A stretch of DNA of 13,899 nt, from assembly GCA_002450295.1 (NCBI GenBank), contig DJYX01000162.1, positions 8,342 to 22,240 of the forward strand, written 5' to 3'. This document shows positions 1 to 8,985 of this stretch, piece after piece. The notes beneath the pieces are model-generated. The model searched no databases. It worked only from the letters and a program-made list of their open reading frames with translations, and was not told where the DNA came from. Source of the DNA: Deltaproteobacteria bacterium UBA6967. GTDB lineage: Bacteria; SAR324; NAC60-12. Each line of letters starts with the position of its first letter. The stretch's first letter is position 1. A program made the position numbers and the translations under genes.

Positions 1-134
1 GAGGCACCACCAAGCTTCTCTCTTTTGTCTATCAGAAAGACTCGCTTCTTCAACTTGCTGGCTTGGATTGCTGCTTTTTCACCTGCTGGACCAGAGCCGA
101 TGATGGCGATGTCGTAGTGCCGAATTTCCTGCAT
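1..134 (-). CDS. sthA: Soluble pyridine nucleotide transhydrogenase-like flavoprotein, N-terminal fragment
   Basis: Only the first 44 codons lie in the window; the gene runs off the left edge. The start is the ATG at 134-132. The protein opens with a short leader and then IIGSGPAGEKAAIQASKL, a GxGxxG dinucleotide-binding fold that holds the FAD ADP moiety, followed by RVFLIDKREKLGGA. This is the beginning of the class I pyridine nucleotide-disulfide oxidoreductase family. The GEKAAIQAxKL wording is close to Si-specific NAD(P)+ transhydrogenase (SthA/UdhA), which balances NADPH and NADH in the cytoplasm. After LGGA the last two visible bases are TC, which can only begin a serine codon, at the position of the first redox cysteine in dithiol members such as lipoamide dehydrogenase. 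That argues for a transhydrogenase rather than a disulfide reductase. The ribosome binding site is weak. The promoter lies at 178-207. Family assignment is firm; the exact enzyme is likely but rests on the N-terminus alone. Confidence 0.72.
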   Translation of the reverse strand, partial: MQEIRHYDIAIIGSGPAGEKAAIQASKLKKRVFLIDKREKLGGA

Positions 135-177
135 ACAAATTTCTTACTTTGGGGAAGAAAGATTTAATTGGTGTCAG

Positions 178-207
178 AATATTGAAAACCTAATTCGCAA
201 CTGTCAA
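178..207 (-). promoter_or_regulatory. Sigma70-type promoter for the transhydrogenase gene
   Basis: On the minus strand there is a perfect -35 TTGACA (207-202), an 18-bp spacer and a -10 AATATT (183-178, 4 of 6 matches to TATAAT). The predicted transcript starts roughly 35-40 bases before the ATG at 134. This is the only strong -35 match in the gap between der and this gene, so the gene is probably transcribed separately from the gyrB-der block. Confidence 0.5.
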
Positions 208-212
208 AGAGT

Positions 213-232
213 CTAGAGTAACCTTACTCTAG
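213..232. repeat. Perfect 9-bp inverted repeat between der and the transhydrogenase gene
   Basis: CTAGAGTAA, centre CC, TTACTCTAG: two perfect 9-base arms. It lies 81 bases beyond the der stop and 5 bases upstream of the TTGACA -35 element of the next gene. As RNA from the der side it would form a hairpin, but only CTCTTTG follows, so it is a poor Rho-independent terminator. On the plus strand a T-rich run (ATTTCTCTTTATTTTT) follows, but no plus-strand gene ends here. It could be a binding site for a dimeric regulator. The rest of the gap at 135-290 shows nothing else clear. Confidence 0.45.
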
Positions 233-290
233 GTCTCATTTCTCTTTATTTTTCTGTGTAAATCTACAGGGAGTCGGTCAGTACTTCGGT

Positions 291-4140
<3,850 letters not shown>

Positions 4141-4193
4141 CTACTTCGTTCAGCGATTGCTCGGGAGAGAAGAAACAGAGCAGAGGGGGAAAC

Positions 4194-5258
4194 TCAGATG
4201 AATTGCCCTTGCACCACTTGAAAACTGCAACTCTTCGTATCTAATTTTTCTGGTCGTGTTGTTGAAGTTACGAAGATCTGATTCTGCAGTTGTGCAAAGA
4301 GCCCGAGCAGACGTTGGGATACCTGCGCATCTAACTCGGAGAAAAGGTCATCAAAAATCAGTATTGGATGTAGGGAATAATTGGAGAATAATAGCTGATT
4401 TATTGCAATTTTTAAAGACAAATTCGTGACTCTCAATTCTCCCTGAGAAAAAAAATCTCGATCAATTTTTTCATCCAGAAATAGGTGGTAATCATCACGA
4501 TGAGGACCAATCAGGGCGTAACCTGAATGCAGTTCACGATCCCGCTGTTCCTCCATCATTTTCTCCAATTGTTCCGCGTCACTACACTGGACAGCAGGAT
4601 GGTAGCGCAGTGATAGCTGCTCTGGTCGACCAGTAGCCATCCTGAAGAGTTCCACCAAGTGAGATAGCAGCTGTTCAGCAAAGGCTGCTCGGCGCTGGAT
4701 CAATTCCCAGCCTGTACGAGCCAGGACTTGGTTCCAGGCAGAGAGCTGACGATCCTGACGCTGCCGCAGCGCAGCGTTTTTTTCAGCCAGTACCTTGGTG
4801 TAGTCCTGAAGATGACGGAAGTAGACTGGATCCAGGGTGGAGATGATTCTGTTGAAGAAGCGCCGCCGCTCTTGAGGAGGTCCTCGAAATAGCGCTACGT
4901 CCTCCGGAGTAAAACTCAGAGCCAGAAAGGAGAGGACATATTCCGAAGTGCGCTGGAACGGAGCATGATCCAGCCAAACCTGACGACCTCGGGTTGAAAG
5001 AATAATTTGCACTCGACGCAAAACCTGCTGTTGTTCTAGCAGAGCAGTCATTCGAGCTGCGTTGGCTTCGCTGTACCAGAGTTGCTGCGTCTTGCGAGTT
5101 CGGAAGGATTCTAGATTACAGAGGTAGGCAATCGCTTCGACCAAGTTGGTTTTCCCTTGGCCGTTGTAACCGTGCAGCCAGTTGAGACCAGGTCCAAACT
5201 CAACCTGCAACTGGCGATAATTTCGAAAATGATGAAGTTCCAGCGAACGAATTACCAT
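4194..5258 (-). CDS. recF: DNA replication and repair protein RecF
   Basis: An SMC-like ABC ATPase that helps RecOR load RecA at gapped DNA. The 354-residue length is typical. It opens with LELHHFRNYRQLQVEF, the standard RecF beginning. The Walker A motif is GYNGQGKTN (30-38). GPHRDDYHLFLD (about 251-262) is the conserved block before the signature, and the signature is SQGELR (271-276). The Walker B motif is ILIFDDLFSELD (299-310), with the D-loop following. The signature tail VTNLSLKIA is somewhat divergent from the usual RxxxLALKLA. The ATG at 5258 lies inside the last codons of dnaN (overlap ATGGTAA), so recF is translationally coupled to dnaN, as in many bacteria. No promoter of its own is visible. 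Confidence 0.95.
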   Translation of the reverse strand: MVIRSLELHHFRNYRQLQVEFGPGLNWLHGYNGQGKTNLVEAIAYLCNLESFRTRKTQQLWYSEANAARMTALLEQQQVLRRVQIILSTRGRQVWLDHAPFQRTSEYVLSFLALSFTPEDVALFRGPPQERRRFFNRIISTLDPVYFRHLQDYTKVLAEKNAALRQRQDRQLSAWNQVLARTGWELIQRRAAFAEQLLSHLVELFRMATGRPEQLSLRYHPAVQCSDAEQLEKMMEEQRDRELHSGYALIGPHRDDYHLFLDEKIDRDFFSQGELRVTNLSLKIAINQLLFSNYSLHPILIFDDLFSELDAQVSQRLLGLFAQLQNQIFVTSTTRPEKLDTKSCSFQVVQGQFI

Positions 5259-6382
5259 TCAATGCGCAATGGCATGATGACAGCGAGGTATTCTTCATCA
5301 TCTGCGGCCCTGATCACGCTCGGGCTCATTGGGTTCTTGCACTCTAGCTTGACTCGCTCAGTCTGGATTACTCCCAGCGCATCCAACAGATAGCGTGAGT
5401 TGAACCCCACCTGAAAGTCTTCTCCGCTATAATCCGCTTCCATTTCGTCGCTAACTTCCCCATATTCGGCCTTTTCGCTCTCTAGCCTTAGCTTCCCCTC
5501 GGTCAAGGTTAATTTGACCGGCTTGAGCTTTTCATAGCTGATAGAAGAGACAATCCGCAGTGCGCTGACCAAACGTTCACGATCAACAATGGCTACCAGA
5601 TGATTATCCTTGGGAATGATCGGATCACAATTGGGGAACTTCCCCTCAATCAATCGAGTCTTGAAAGAAACCTGGCTACCAACAAACTGCATCACACGGT
5701 CATCGAAGCTGATCGTGACCTCTTCTCCGAAAAGTTCGATGGCCTTACGAATCTCTCCTAACGCCTTGCGAGGAATGATTACATCAGAAACAGACTCAAA
5801 GGATGCAGACTCGACTCCCTTGAGCACTTGTGCTAAGCGGTGGCCATCTGTTGCCAACCACCTTGTCAGGTTTCCTTCCTTCGAAGAAAGGTTCACCCCC
5901 ATCAAGTTTTTGCGGGATTCGTTGGTTTGTGAAGCGAACAGTGTCATGTCAATGCACTGCTTAAGATCCTGGGATGGTAGCGTTAGCGACTCTGACAACT
6001 GCTCCAACTCAGTTTGTGGATAAAGACCTACTTCCACCAAAGGTAGGCGCATCTCAGAAGCTCCACTTGTGATATGCACCCAGTGCTGCTCCGTCGAGCG
6101 GATGCGAATATCATTGCCCTGAAACTCCCGACAGATGTCGTAGACCTTCTTTGCATTCACACAAATACTTCCGGCTTGAATCACTTCTGCTGGGAAGTGT
6201 TCGATGATGGAAATTTCATAGTCCGTTGCTGAGAACTCAGCTTCGTTATGATCTCCATCTTCTCCTGAAACAGTTCTTAGTAGAAAGTTTGAGAGAATCG
6301 GTTTGGAAGCACTCTTGTCAATGATGGAAATGATGTTCTGAAGAGCGCTACGAAGAACTTCCTGTTGAATTAGAATTTCCAT
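5252..6382 (-). CDS. dnaN: DNA polymerase III beta subunit (sliding clamp)
   Basis: A 376-residue processivity clamp that encircles DNA as a dimer and tethers polymerase III. The beginning, MEILIQQEVLRSALQNII...ASKPILSNFLL, and the ending, EEYLAVIMPLRIEW, are diagnostic: MPLR is the conserved C-terminal strand that forms part of the partner-binding pocket. The internal TDGHRLA motif (about residue 180) is also conserved. The ATG at 6382 is the natural start by homology. It has no Shine-Dalgarno; seven A residues and a T precede it, with TATAAA only 5 bases further up, so the message may be very short-leadered or leaderless. The region just upstream is the putative origin. recF overlaps its stop codon. 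dnaA does not precede it, unlike in the common dnaA-dnaN-recF-gyrB order. Confidence 0.97.
   Translation of the reverse strand: MEILIQQEVLRSALQNIISIIDKSASKPILSNFLLRTVSGEDGDHNEAEFSATDYEISIIEHFPAEVIQAGSICVNAKKVYDICREFQGNDIRIRSTEQHWVHITSGASEMRLPLVEVGLYPQTELEQLSESLTLPSQDLKQCIDMTLFASQTNESRKNLMGVNLSSKEGNLTRWLATDGHRLAQVLKGVESASFESVSDVIIPRKALGEIRKAIELFGEEVTISFDDRVMQFVGSQVSFKTRLIEGKFPNCDPIIPKDNHLVAIVDRERLVSALRIVSSISYEKLKPVKLTLTEGKLRLESEKAEYGEVSDEMEADYSGEDFQVGFNSRYLLDALGVIQTERVKLECKNPMSPSVIRAADDEEYLAVIMPLRIEW
6015..6023 (-). promoter_or_regulatory. Perfect consensus DnaA box inside dnaN
   Basis: The minus strand reads TTATCCACA, identical to the strong E. coli DnaA box. It lies within the dnaN coding region, about 360 bases from the dnaN start and about 390 bases from the nearest box of the origin array. 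A 9-mer match by chance in both strands of a window this size is expected about 0.1 times. The sequence match is certain, but function is not shown. Confidence 0.4.
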
Positions 6383-6383
6383 A

Positions 6384-6393
6384 TTTTTTTATA
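6384..6393. other. AT-rich tract, candidate unwinding element and dnaN -10
   Basis: On the minus strand this is TATAAAAAAA, immediately followed by T and the dnaN ATG. It directly follows the CTA-triplet run, the place where the DNA would first melt in a DnaA-trio origin. TATAAA could also be the -10 of the dnaN promoter, with TCGACA (6414-6409, inside the first box) as a 5-of-6 match to a -35 at 15-bp spacing. Binding of the initiator to the box would then compete with dnaN transcription. Confidence 0.45.
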
Positions 6394-6406
6394 GTCGTAG
6401 TAGTAG
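6391..6406 (-). promoter_or_regulatory. DnaA-trio-like element (CTA triplets)
   Basis: The minus strand reads CTACTACTACGACTAT, five triplets of which four are CTA. It begins two bases after a TTTTCGACA box and ends in the A-tract before dnaN. The complementary strand therefore carries 3'-GAT repeats, the motif on which DnaA is known to assemble as a filament on single-stranded DNA in Bacillus and many other bacteria. The orientation (box, trio, AT-rich DNA on the same strand) is the expected one. The sequence is directly seen; the function is inferred from its position. Confidence 0.68.
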
Positions 6407-6407
6407 T

Positions 6408-6452
6408 CTGTCGAAAACCTGTCGAAAACCTGTCGACTGGCTTGAAATGATT
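6408..6452 (+). repeat. 45-bp direct repeat, copy 1
   Basis: Begins with three boxes in tandem at 11-bp pitch (two TGTCGAAAA and one TGTCGACTG) and continues through GGCTTGAAATGATT. It matches copy 2 at 6662-6706 at 44 of 45 positions. The only difference is C here versus T there at the eleventh or twelfth base. This copy borders the CTA-triplet element and dnaN. Confidence 0.95.
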
Positions 6453-6693
6453 CAGCTTTTATAGCTTTTTGGGGTTGTCGAAAACTTGTTCAAACTTGTC
6501 GAAAACTTGGGGAGTGTAGCAATAAGAACAAACAATGAACAGGTTTTCGACAAGTTATCGACAGGTTTTGGAAAGATTGTCGAAAACCTGTTCAAAACTA
6601 ATCTAAACTACTGAAACTAGATAGTTTTTAGATTAAATTTCAAGAGATTCAGATAAACTGCCTGTCGAAAACTTGTCGAAAACCTGTCGACTG
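6409..6693. repeat. Array of 11-bp-phased TGTCGAAAA boxes (putative DnaA boxes)
   Basis: Exact TGTCGAAAA boxes start at 6409, 6420, 6476, 6497, 6578, 6663 and 6674. An exact inverted box (TTTTCGACA) is at 6544-6552. Near copies are TGTCGACTG at 6431 and 6685, TTATCGACA at 6555 (one base from consensus TTATCCACA), TTTTGGAAA at 6566, and TGTTCAAA-type at 6487 and 6589. Within clusters the spacing is 11, 11; 11, 10; 11, 11; 11; and 11, 11 bases, about one helical turn, so bound proteins would line up on one face. Only the central cluster is inverted. The 11-bp unit is CCTGTCGAAAA with small changes. Confidence 0.9.
6600..6634. repeat. AT-rich imperfect inverted repeat within the origin region
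   Basis: AATCTAA (6600-6606) pairs with TTAGATT (6628-6634), and an inner ACTA/TAGT adds to the stem with a two-base bulge. The motif AAACTA also occurs three times, at 6595, 6605 and 6614. It lies between the inverted box cluster and copy 2 of the 45-bp repeat, in the most AT-rich part of the region. It could be a second melting site or a weak 3' hairpin for the murI-like transcript. It has too few T residues after it to be called a terminator. Confidence 0.45.
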
Positions 6694-6706
6694 GCTTGAA
6701 ATGATT
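6662..6706 (+). repeat. 45-bp direct repeat, copy 2
   Basis: Matches copy 1 (6408-6452) at 44 of 45 bases and lies 254 bases from it. Its last base is immediately next to the stop codon of the murI-like gene (6707-6709), so the homology stops exactly at the gene boundary. Unlike copy 1, it has no CTA-triplet run beside it. Confidence 0.95.
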
Positions 6707-7531
6707 TCATTTTTTGAAAAATGAAAATACTTCTTCTTGGTTCAGTGCTGTGATCAATGGGAATGCACCAACATCCTCTAGCAGGTGTATCAGAGTCCCA
6801 CGTTCTTCAATCGGAGTTGAGTGGGCACCAATGAAACGAATGGCATCATCTGGAGACCATTGCTTGACAAGTTGTTGTGCAGCTATTCTATTTGGATTGA
6901 TCAAGAATGGTTCAATACTGATGTCCTCCAGAGCTTCCAAAAATAGATTTTCTCGCCAGCCGTAGTGTGTGCAGCCAAGCACAACAATCACTTTTCCCGG
7001 AGAAAGTGGTGGATTGGCACCGCTCAGGAATAGTCGGATATTTTCGATTATCCGAGTTCCAGTTACATCAGAAGAGATCATGTCTGCTAAACCCGGACAG
7101 GCAATCGACCGTGTATCTGGTAGCAGTTGATCGTACACTTTGGAAGAGATTGTAGTCGGTGTTGCCAAAATAAGTAATCTGGAATATCCAAATTCCTTTG
7201 CTTTTTCAAGAACAGCTTTGCGTGTCAACTCAAGCATTCCCTGAATGGGTATTTCAGGAAGCTTAATTTCTGGTAGCAGTGCTGAGAGAGTGTGGCAGGC
7301 AACAAAGATATGATCAGGTTGGTAACTGTCTGCAAGGCGGTGTAGGAAAGTTTGAAAGACTTCCTGCTTTTCAGCTAATGACTCCATTGAGTTGTAGCTG
7401 CGTCGAGGATCAGGGGCTGCGTTGACGTAGAGTAATTCTGTATTTTTTGCTGTGGGACCAGTGGGAGCTTTCAGTAGATCAGCGCAGACAGACAGCCCTC
7501 CCAGACCTGAATCAGTGACTACTAGACGCAT
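6707..7531 (-). CDS. murI: Divergent glutamate racemase-like protein (Asp/Glu racemase superfamily)
   Basis: 274 residues, the usual size of MurI, which makes D-glutamate for peptidoglycan. It opens TDSGLGGLSV (Asp7, Ser8), matching the MurI DSGxGGLSV substrate loop, and carries ILATPTTISSKVY and LGCTHYGW (Cys187, His189), the second catalytic half. The first catalytic half is unusual: VACHTLSAL (Cys79) instead of the near-universal ACNTASA. The usual PYG motif near residue 45 is replaced by DPRRSYNSM. Both catalytic cysteines are therefore kept, but the Asn that follows the first is His. It may be a true MurI with an altered pocket or a related racemase with another substrate. It starts 10 bases after the methyltransferase stop, with only a weak ribosome binding site, so the two are probably co-transcribed. 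It lies next to the putative origin. Confidence 0.75.
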   Translation of the reverse strand: MRLVVTDSGLGGLSVCADLLKAPTGPTAKNTELLYVNAAPDPRRSYNSMESLAEKQEVFQTFLHRLADSYQPDHIFVACHTLSALLPEIKLPEIPIQGMLELTRKAVLEKAKEFGYSRLLILATPTTISSKVYDQLLPDTRSIACPGLADMISSDVTGTRIIENIRLFLSGANPPLSPGKVIVVLGCTHYGWRENLFLEALEDISIEPFLINPNRIAAQQLVKQWSPDDAIRFIGAHSTPIEERGTLIHLLEDVGAFPLITALNQEEVFSFFKK

Positions 7532-7541
7532 GGAAGTAGCT

Positions 7542-8579
7542 TCAGCACCGATTGTTGAAAAGATAGTGCGAGATCAGCCACTCATTTCCACCACGAAATC
7601 CCCATACTTCCGAAGTCGCCAGGAAGAACATCCGCCAACGCTGGAACCAGACATCGGCATCTTTGCCGTAAGTCTCACGAAAGGTTTGTAGAATTTCTCC
7701 CTTCTGTGAATCCATCATCTGTAACCAGGCATCAGCTGTTCGTTGATAGTGAACGCCACTCAGAACCCAGTGCTGTTCTAACAATAGGTCTTTCTGGAAA
7801 TAGAGTAGCAGATCGTTGGAGGGCATGATTCCACCTGTGAAGAAGTAGCGTCCCATCCAATTGGAATCTCCTTCGGAGGAAAAAGCATAGGCATAACGAC
7901 GGTGGCTGAAGATATGGATGAAGAGTTTTCCTTCTGGTTTCAGCCAATCAGAAATTCTTTCCAACAGTGACTGCCAGTTGCGCATGTGCTCAAACATTTC
8001 TACTGAGACAACGCGATCAAAGTGCTGTTCAGTAGTGAAGTCGTTCATGTCGCAGGTTTGTACACTCAGGTTCGTCAAACCCAACTCCTGGGCACGTGAC
8101 TCAATAAATTCACGCTGAGGCCGAGAATTCGAAACAGCCAAAATTGAAGAATTTGGATAATGCTTTGCCATCCACAAGGAGAGAGAGCCCCAACCACAAC
8201 CAAGCTCGAGAATCTGTTGACCATCCTGCAACTGCGCTCTCTCACAAGTTAGAGCCAGCATGGAGGCTTCAGCGTGCTCTAATTCTGTAACACCCTCAGG
8301 AAAATGACAGCAGCTGTACTTGAGATGTGGCCCTAAGACTAATTCAAAGAATTGCGGAGGTAGCTCATAGTGTTGCTCGTTTGCTTCTTGAGTGTGCAGA
8401 GCAATTGGACTCTGTCGCATCTCCTCAACAAACGTCATCATTGCTTGCCATTCCTGATCTGGACCCTCCTGCGCTTGCTCTCGAAGGCGCTGCAGTAACA
8501 ACAGACGAATGCCAGCACGAGTCAGCAAATCCGGAATACGACCGTTTTCGACGAGTTCAATCAGGGAACGCAAGAGCAT
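7542..8579 (-). CDS. Cyclopropane-fatty-acid-synthase-like SAM methyltransferase
   Basis: 345 residues from the ATG at 8579; a TTG two codons upstream (8585) is also possible and neither has a clear ribosome binding site. Residues 69-78, QHYELPPQFF, and the following YSCCHFPEG match the cyclopropane synthase family entry loop. ELGCGWGSLS (125-134) is the SAM-binding glycine-rich motif, VEMFEHMRNW is the conserved block near the active site, and GGIMPS and the C-terminal FRGGNEWLISHYLF are family hallmarks. The YSCC and HYLF forms resemble the branch that also includes coclaurine N-methyltransferase-like proteins, so the substrate may be an unsaturated phospholipid acyl chain or a small amine or other acceptor. 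It appears to head a two-gene unit with the murI-like gene. The upstream gap (8586-8710) holds overlapping inverted repeats but no clear promoter. Confidence 0.82.
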   Translation of the reverse strand: MLLRSLIELVENGRIPDLLTRAGIRLLLLQRLREQAQEGPDQEWQAMMTFVEEMRQSPIALHTQEANEQHYELPPQFFELVLGPHLKYSCCHFPEGVTELEHAEASMLALTCERAQLQDGQQILELGCGWGSLSLWMAKHYPNSSILAVSNSRPQREFIESRAQELGLTNLSVQTCDMNDFTTEQHFDRVVSVEMFEHMRNWQSLLERISDWLKPEGKLFIHIFSHRRYAYAFSSEGDSNWMGRYFFTGGIMPSNDLLLYFQKDLLLEQHWVLSGVHYQRTADAWLQMMDSQKGEILQTFRETYGKDADVWFQRWRMFFLATSEVWGFRGGNEWLISHYLFNNRC

Positions 8580-8593
8580 GGACAAGATACTTT

Positions 8594-8620
8594 GAAGGTT
8601 GAGAATAGTAGACCTTCTCA
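8594..8620. repeat. Two overlapping, mutually exclusive inverted repeats upstream of the methyltransferase
   Basis: GAAGGT (8594-8599) pairs with ACCTTC (8612-8617), while TGAGAA (8600-8605) pairs with TTCTCA (8615-8620). The right-hand arms share bases, so only one 6-bp stem can form at a time. They lie 15-41 bases before the ATG in the likely 5' leader. The pairing is seen in the sequence; a regulatory role is speculation, and short stems like these can occur by chance. Confidence 0.3.
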
Positions 8621-8710
8621 GCGTAACTTATGTGGGATAACAGACAAGTGTGGAGAAATTAGCTTACTAAAGTAATTCTAGATAGCTAAATTAGGCGAGA
8701 AAGCGTGGGA

Positions 8711-8735
8711 AGAAAAAGTGCGCACAAAGGCGCAC
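8711..8735 (-). terminator. Rho-independent terminator after the lipoprotein operon
   Basis: On the minus strand: stem GTGCGC, six-base loop CTTTGT, stem GCGCAC, then TTTTTCT. The GC-rich 6-bp stem and T-run directly after it make a standard intrinsic terminator. It begins 8 bases after the stop of the 55-residue lipoprotein, so it closes the secretion operon and separates it from the methyltransferase unit. Confidence 0.8.
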
Positions 8736-8743
8736 AAAAGAGC

Positions 8744-8911
8744 TTACTTGGCGTCGCGACAGTAGTCGTTGTAGGGAAAGCCAATGCTCCCGTCGCAGAA
8801 ACGACGGAGAATCAGGTACTCACCGCTGCAGCCAGTACTTACCAGAACCGTACCCCCCAGTACGAGTCCCAGCACCAGCTTGCGGAAGAGCCGCTGTCGG
8901 AAGATGTGCAT
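8744..8911 (-). CDS. Small lipoprotein of unknown function
   Basis: 55 residues from the ATG at 8911, chosen because GAGGTG lies 4 bases upstream. It begins MHIFRQRLFRKLVLGLVLGG, a basic n-region and hydrophobic core, and reaches VSTGC with Cys28 as the lipidated residue; position +2 is Ser, which favours outer-membrane sorting. The mature part is only 28 residues and has two more cysteines (39 and 51) that could form one disulfide, with many aromatic and charged residues between. I do not recognise the family. The same frame could also start at an ATG at 8986, which overlaps the stop of the preceding gene (TGATG), giving a version with an extra hydrophobic leader; the signal peptide argues against this. 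The intrinsic terminator follows directly, so it is the last gene of the operon. Confidence 0.68.
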   Translation of the reverse strand: MHIFRQRLFRKLVLGLVLGGTVLVSTGCSGEYLILRRFCDGSIGFPYNDYCRDAK

Positions 8912-8985
8912 GGACACCTCATAATCGAATGGAAGCAAGAGAAACAGACACAATAGAAGGGTATCAATTTTTGTGCCCCAAGTCA

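Larger units (their letters stand above)
6383..6706. other. Putative chromosomal replication origin (oriC), dnaN-murI intergenic region
   Basis: This 324-bp non-coding stretch holds eight exact copies of TGTCGAAAA (either strand) and several near copies, grouped in clusters with 11-bp spacing. It also holds a 45-bp direct duplication, a CTA-triplet run and two AT-rich segments (6383-6393 and about 6598-6660). It directly precedes dnaN-recF-gyrB, genes that flank oriC in many bacteria. A dnaN-proximal origin with eleven TTTTCCACA boxes is known from Synechococcus, and the box here differs by one base. Phased initiator boxes, a trio element and AT-rich DNA together support an origin. I see no ORF or RNA gene in it. 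Alternative readings are a regulatory array for dnaN or another repeat-binding protein site; neither explains the trio and AT-tract placement as well. Confidence 0.78.

Noticed and set aside
5610..6023. 137-codon open frame on the plus strand opposite dnaN
   Set aside because: It lies wholly inside a clear dnaN gene on the other strand; no ribosome binding site and no recognisable protein features.
6408..6706. CRISPR array
   Set aside because: Repeat units are 11 bp with no regular spacers; the 45-bp element occurs only twice. No cas genes are nearby.
6408..6706. Plasmid iteron origin or integrated plasmid
   Set aside because: No rep gene is present and the neighbours are core chromosomal genes (dnaN, recF, gyrB).
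8327..8602. 91-codon plus-strand frame opposite the methyltransferase start
   Set aside because: Antisense shadow of a conserved coding region with no start signal; composition is dictated by the real gene.
8631..8640. DnaA box TGTGGGATAA upstream of the methyltransferase
   Set aside because: It is a 10-mer with an extra G compared with TGTGGATAA; the spacing of contacts would be broken, and it stands alone.
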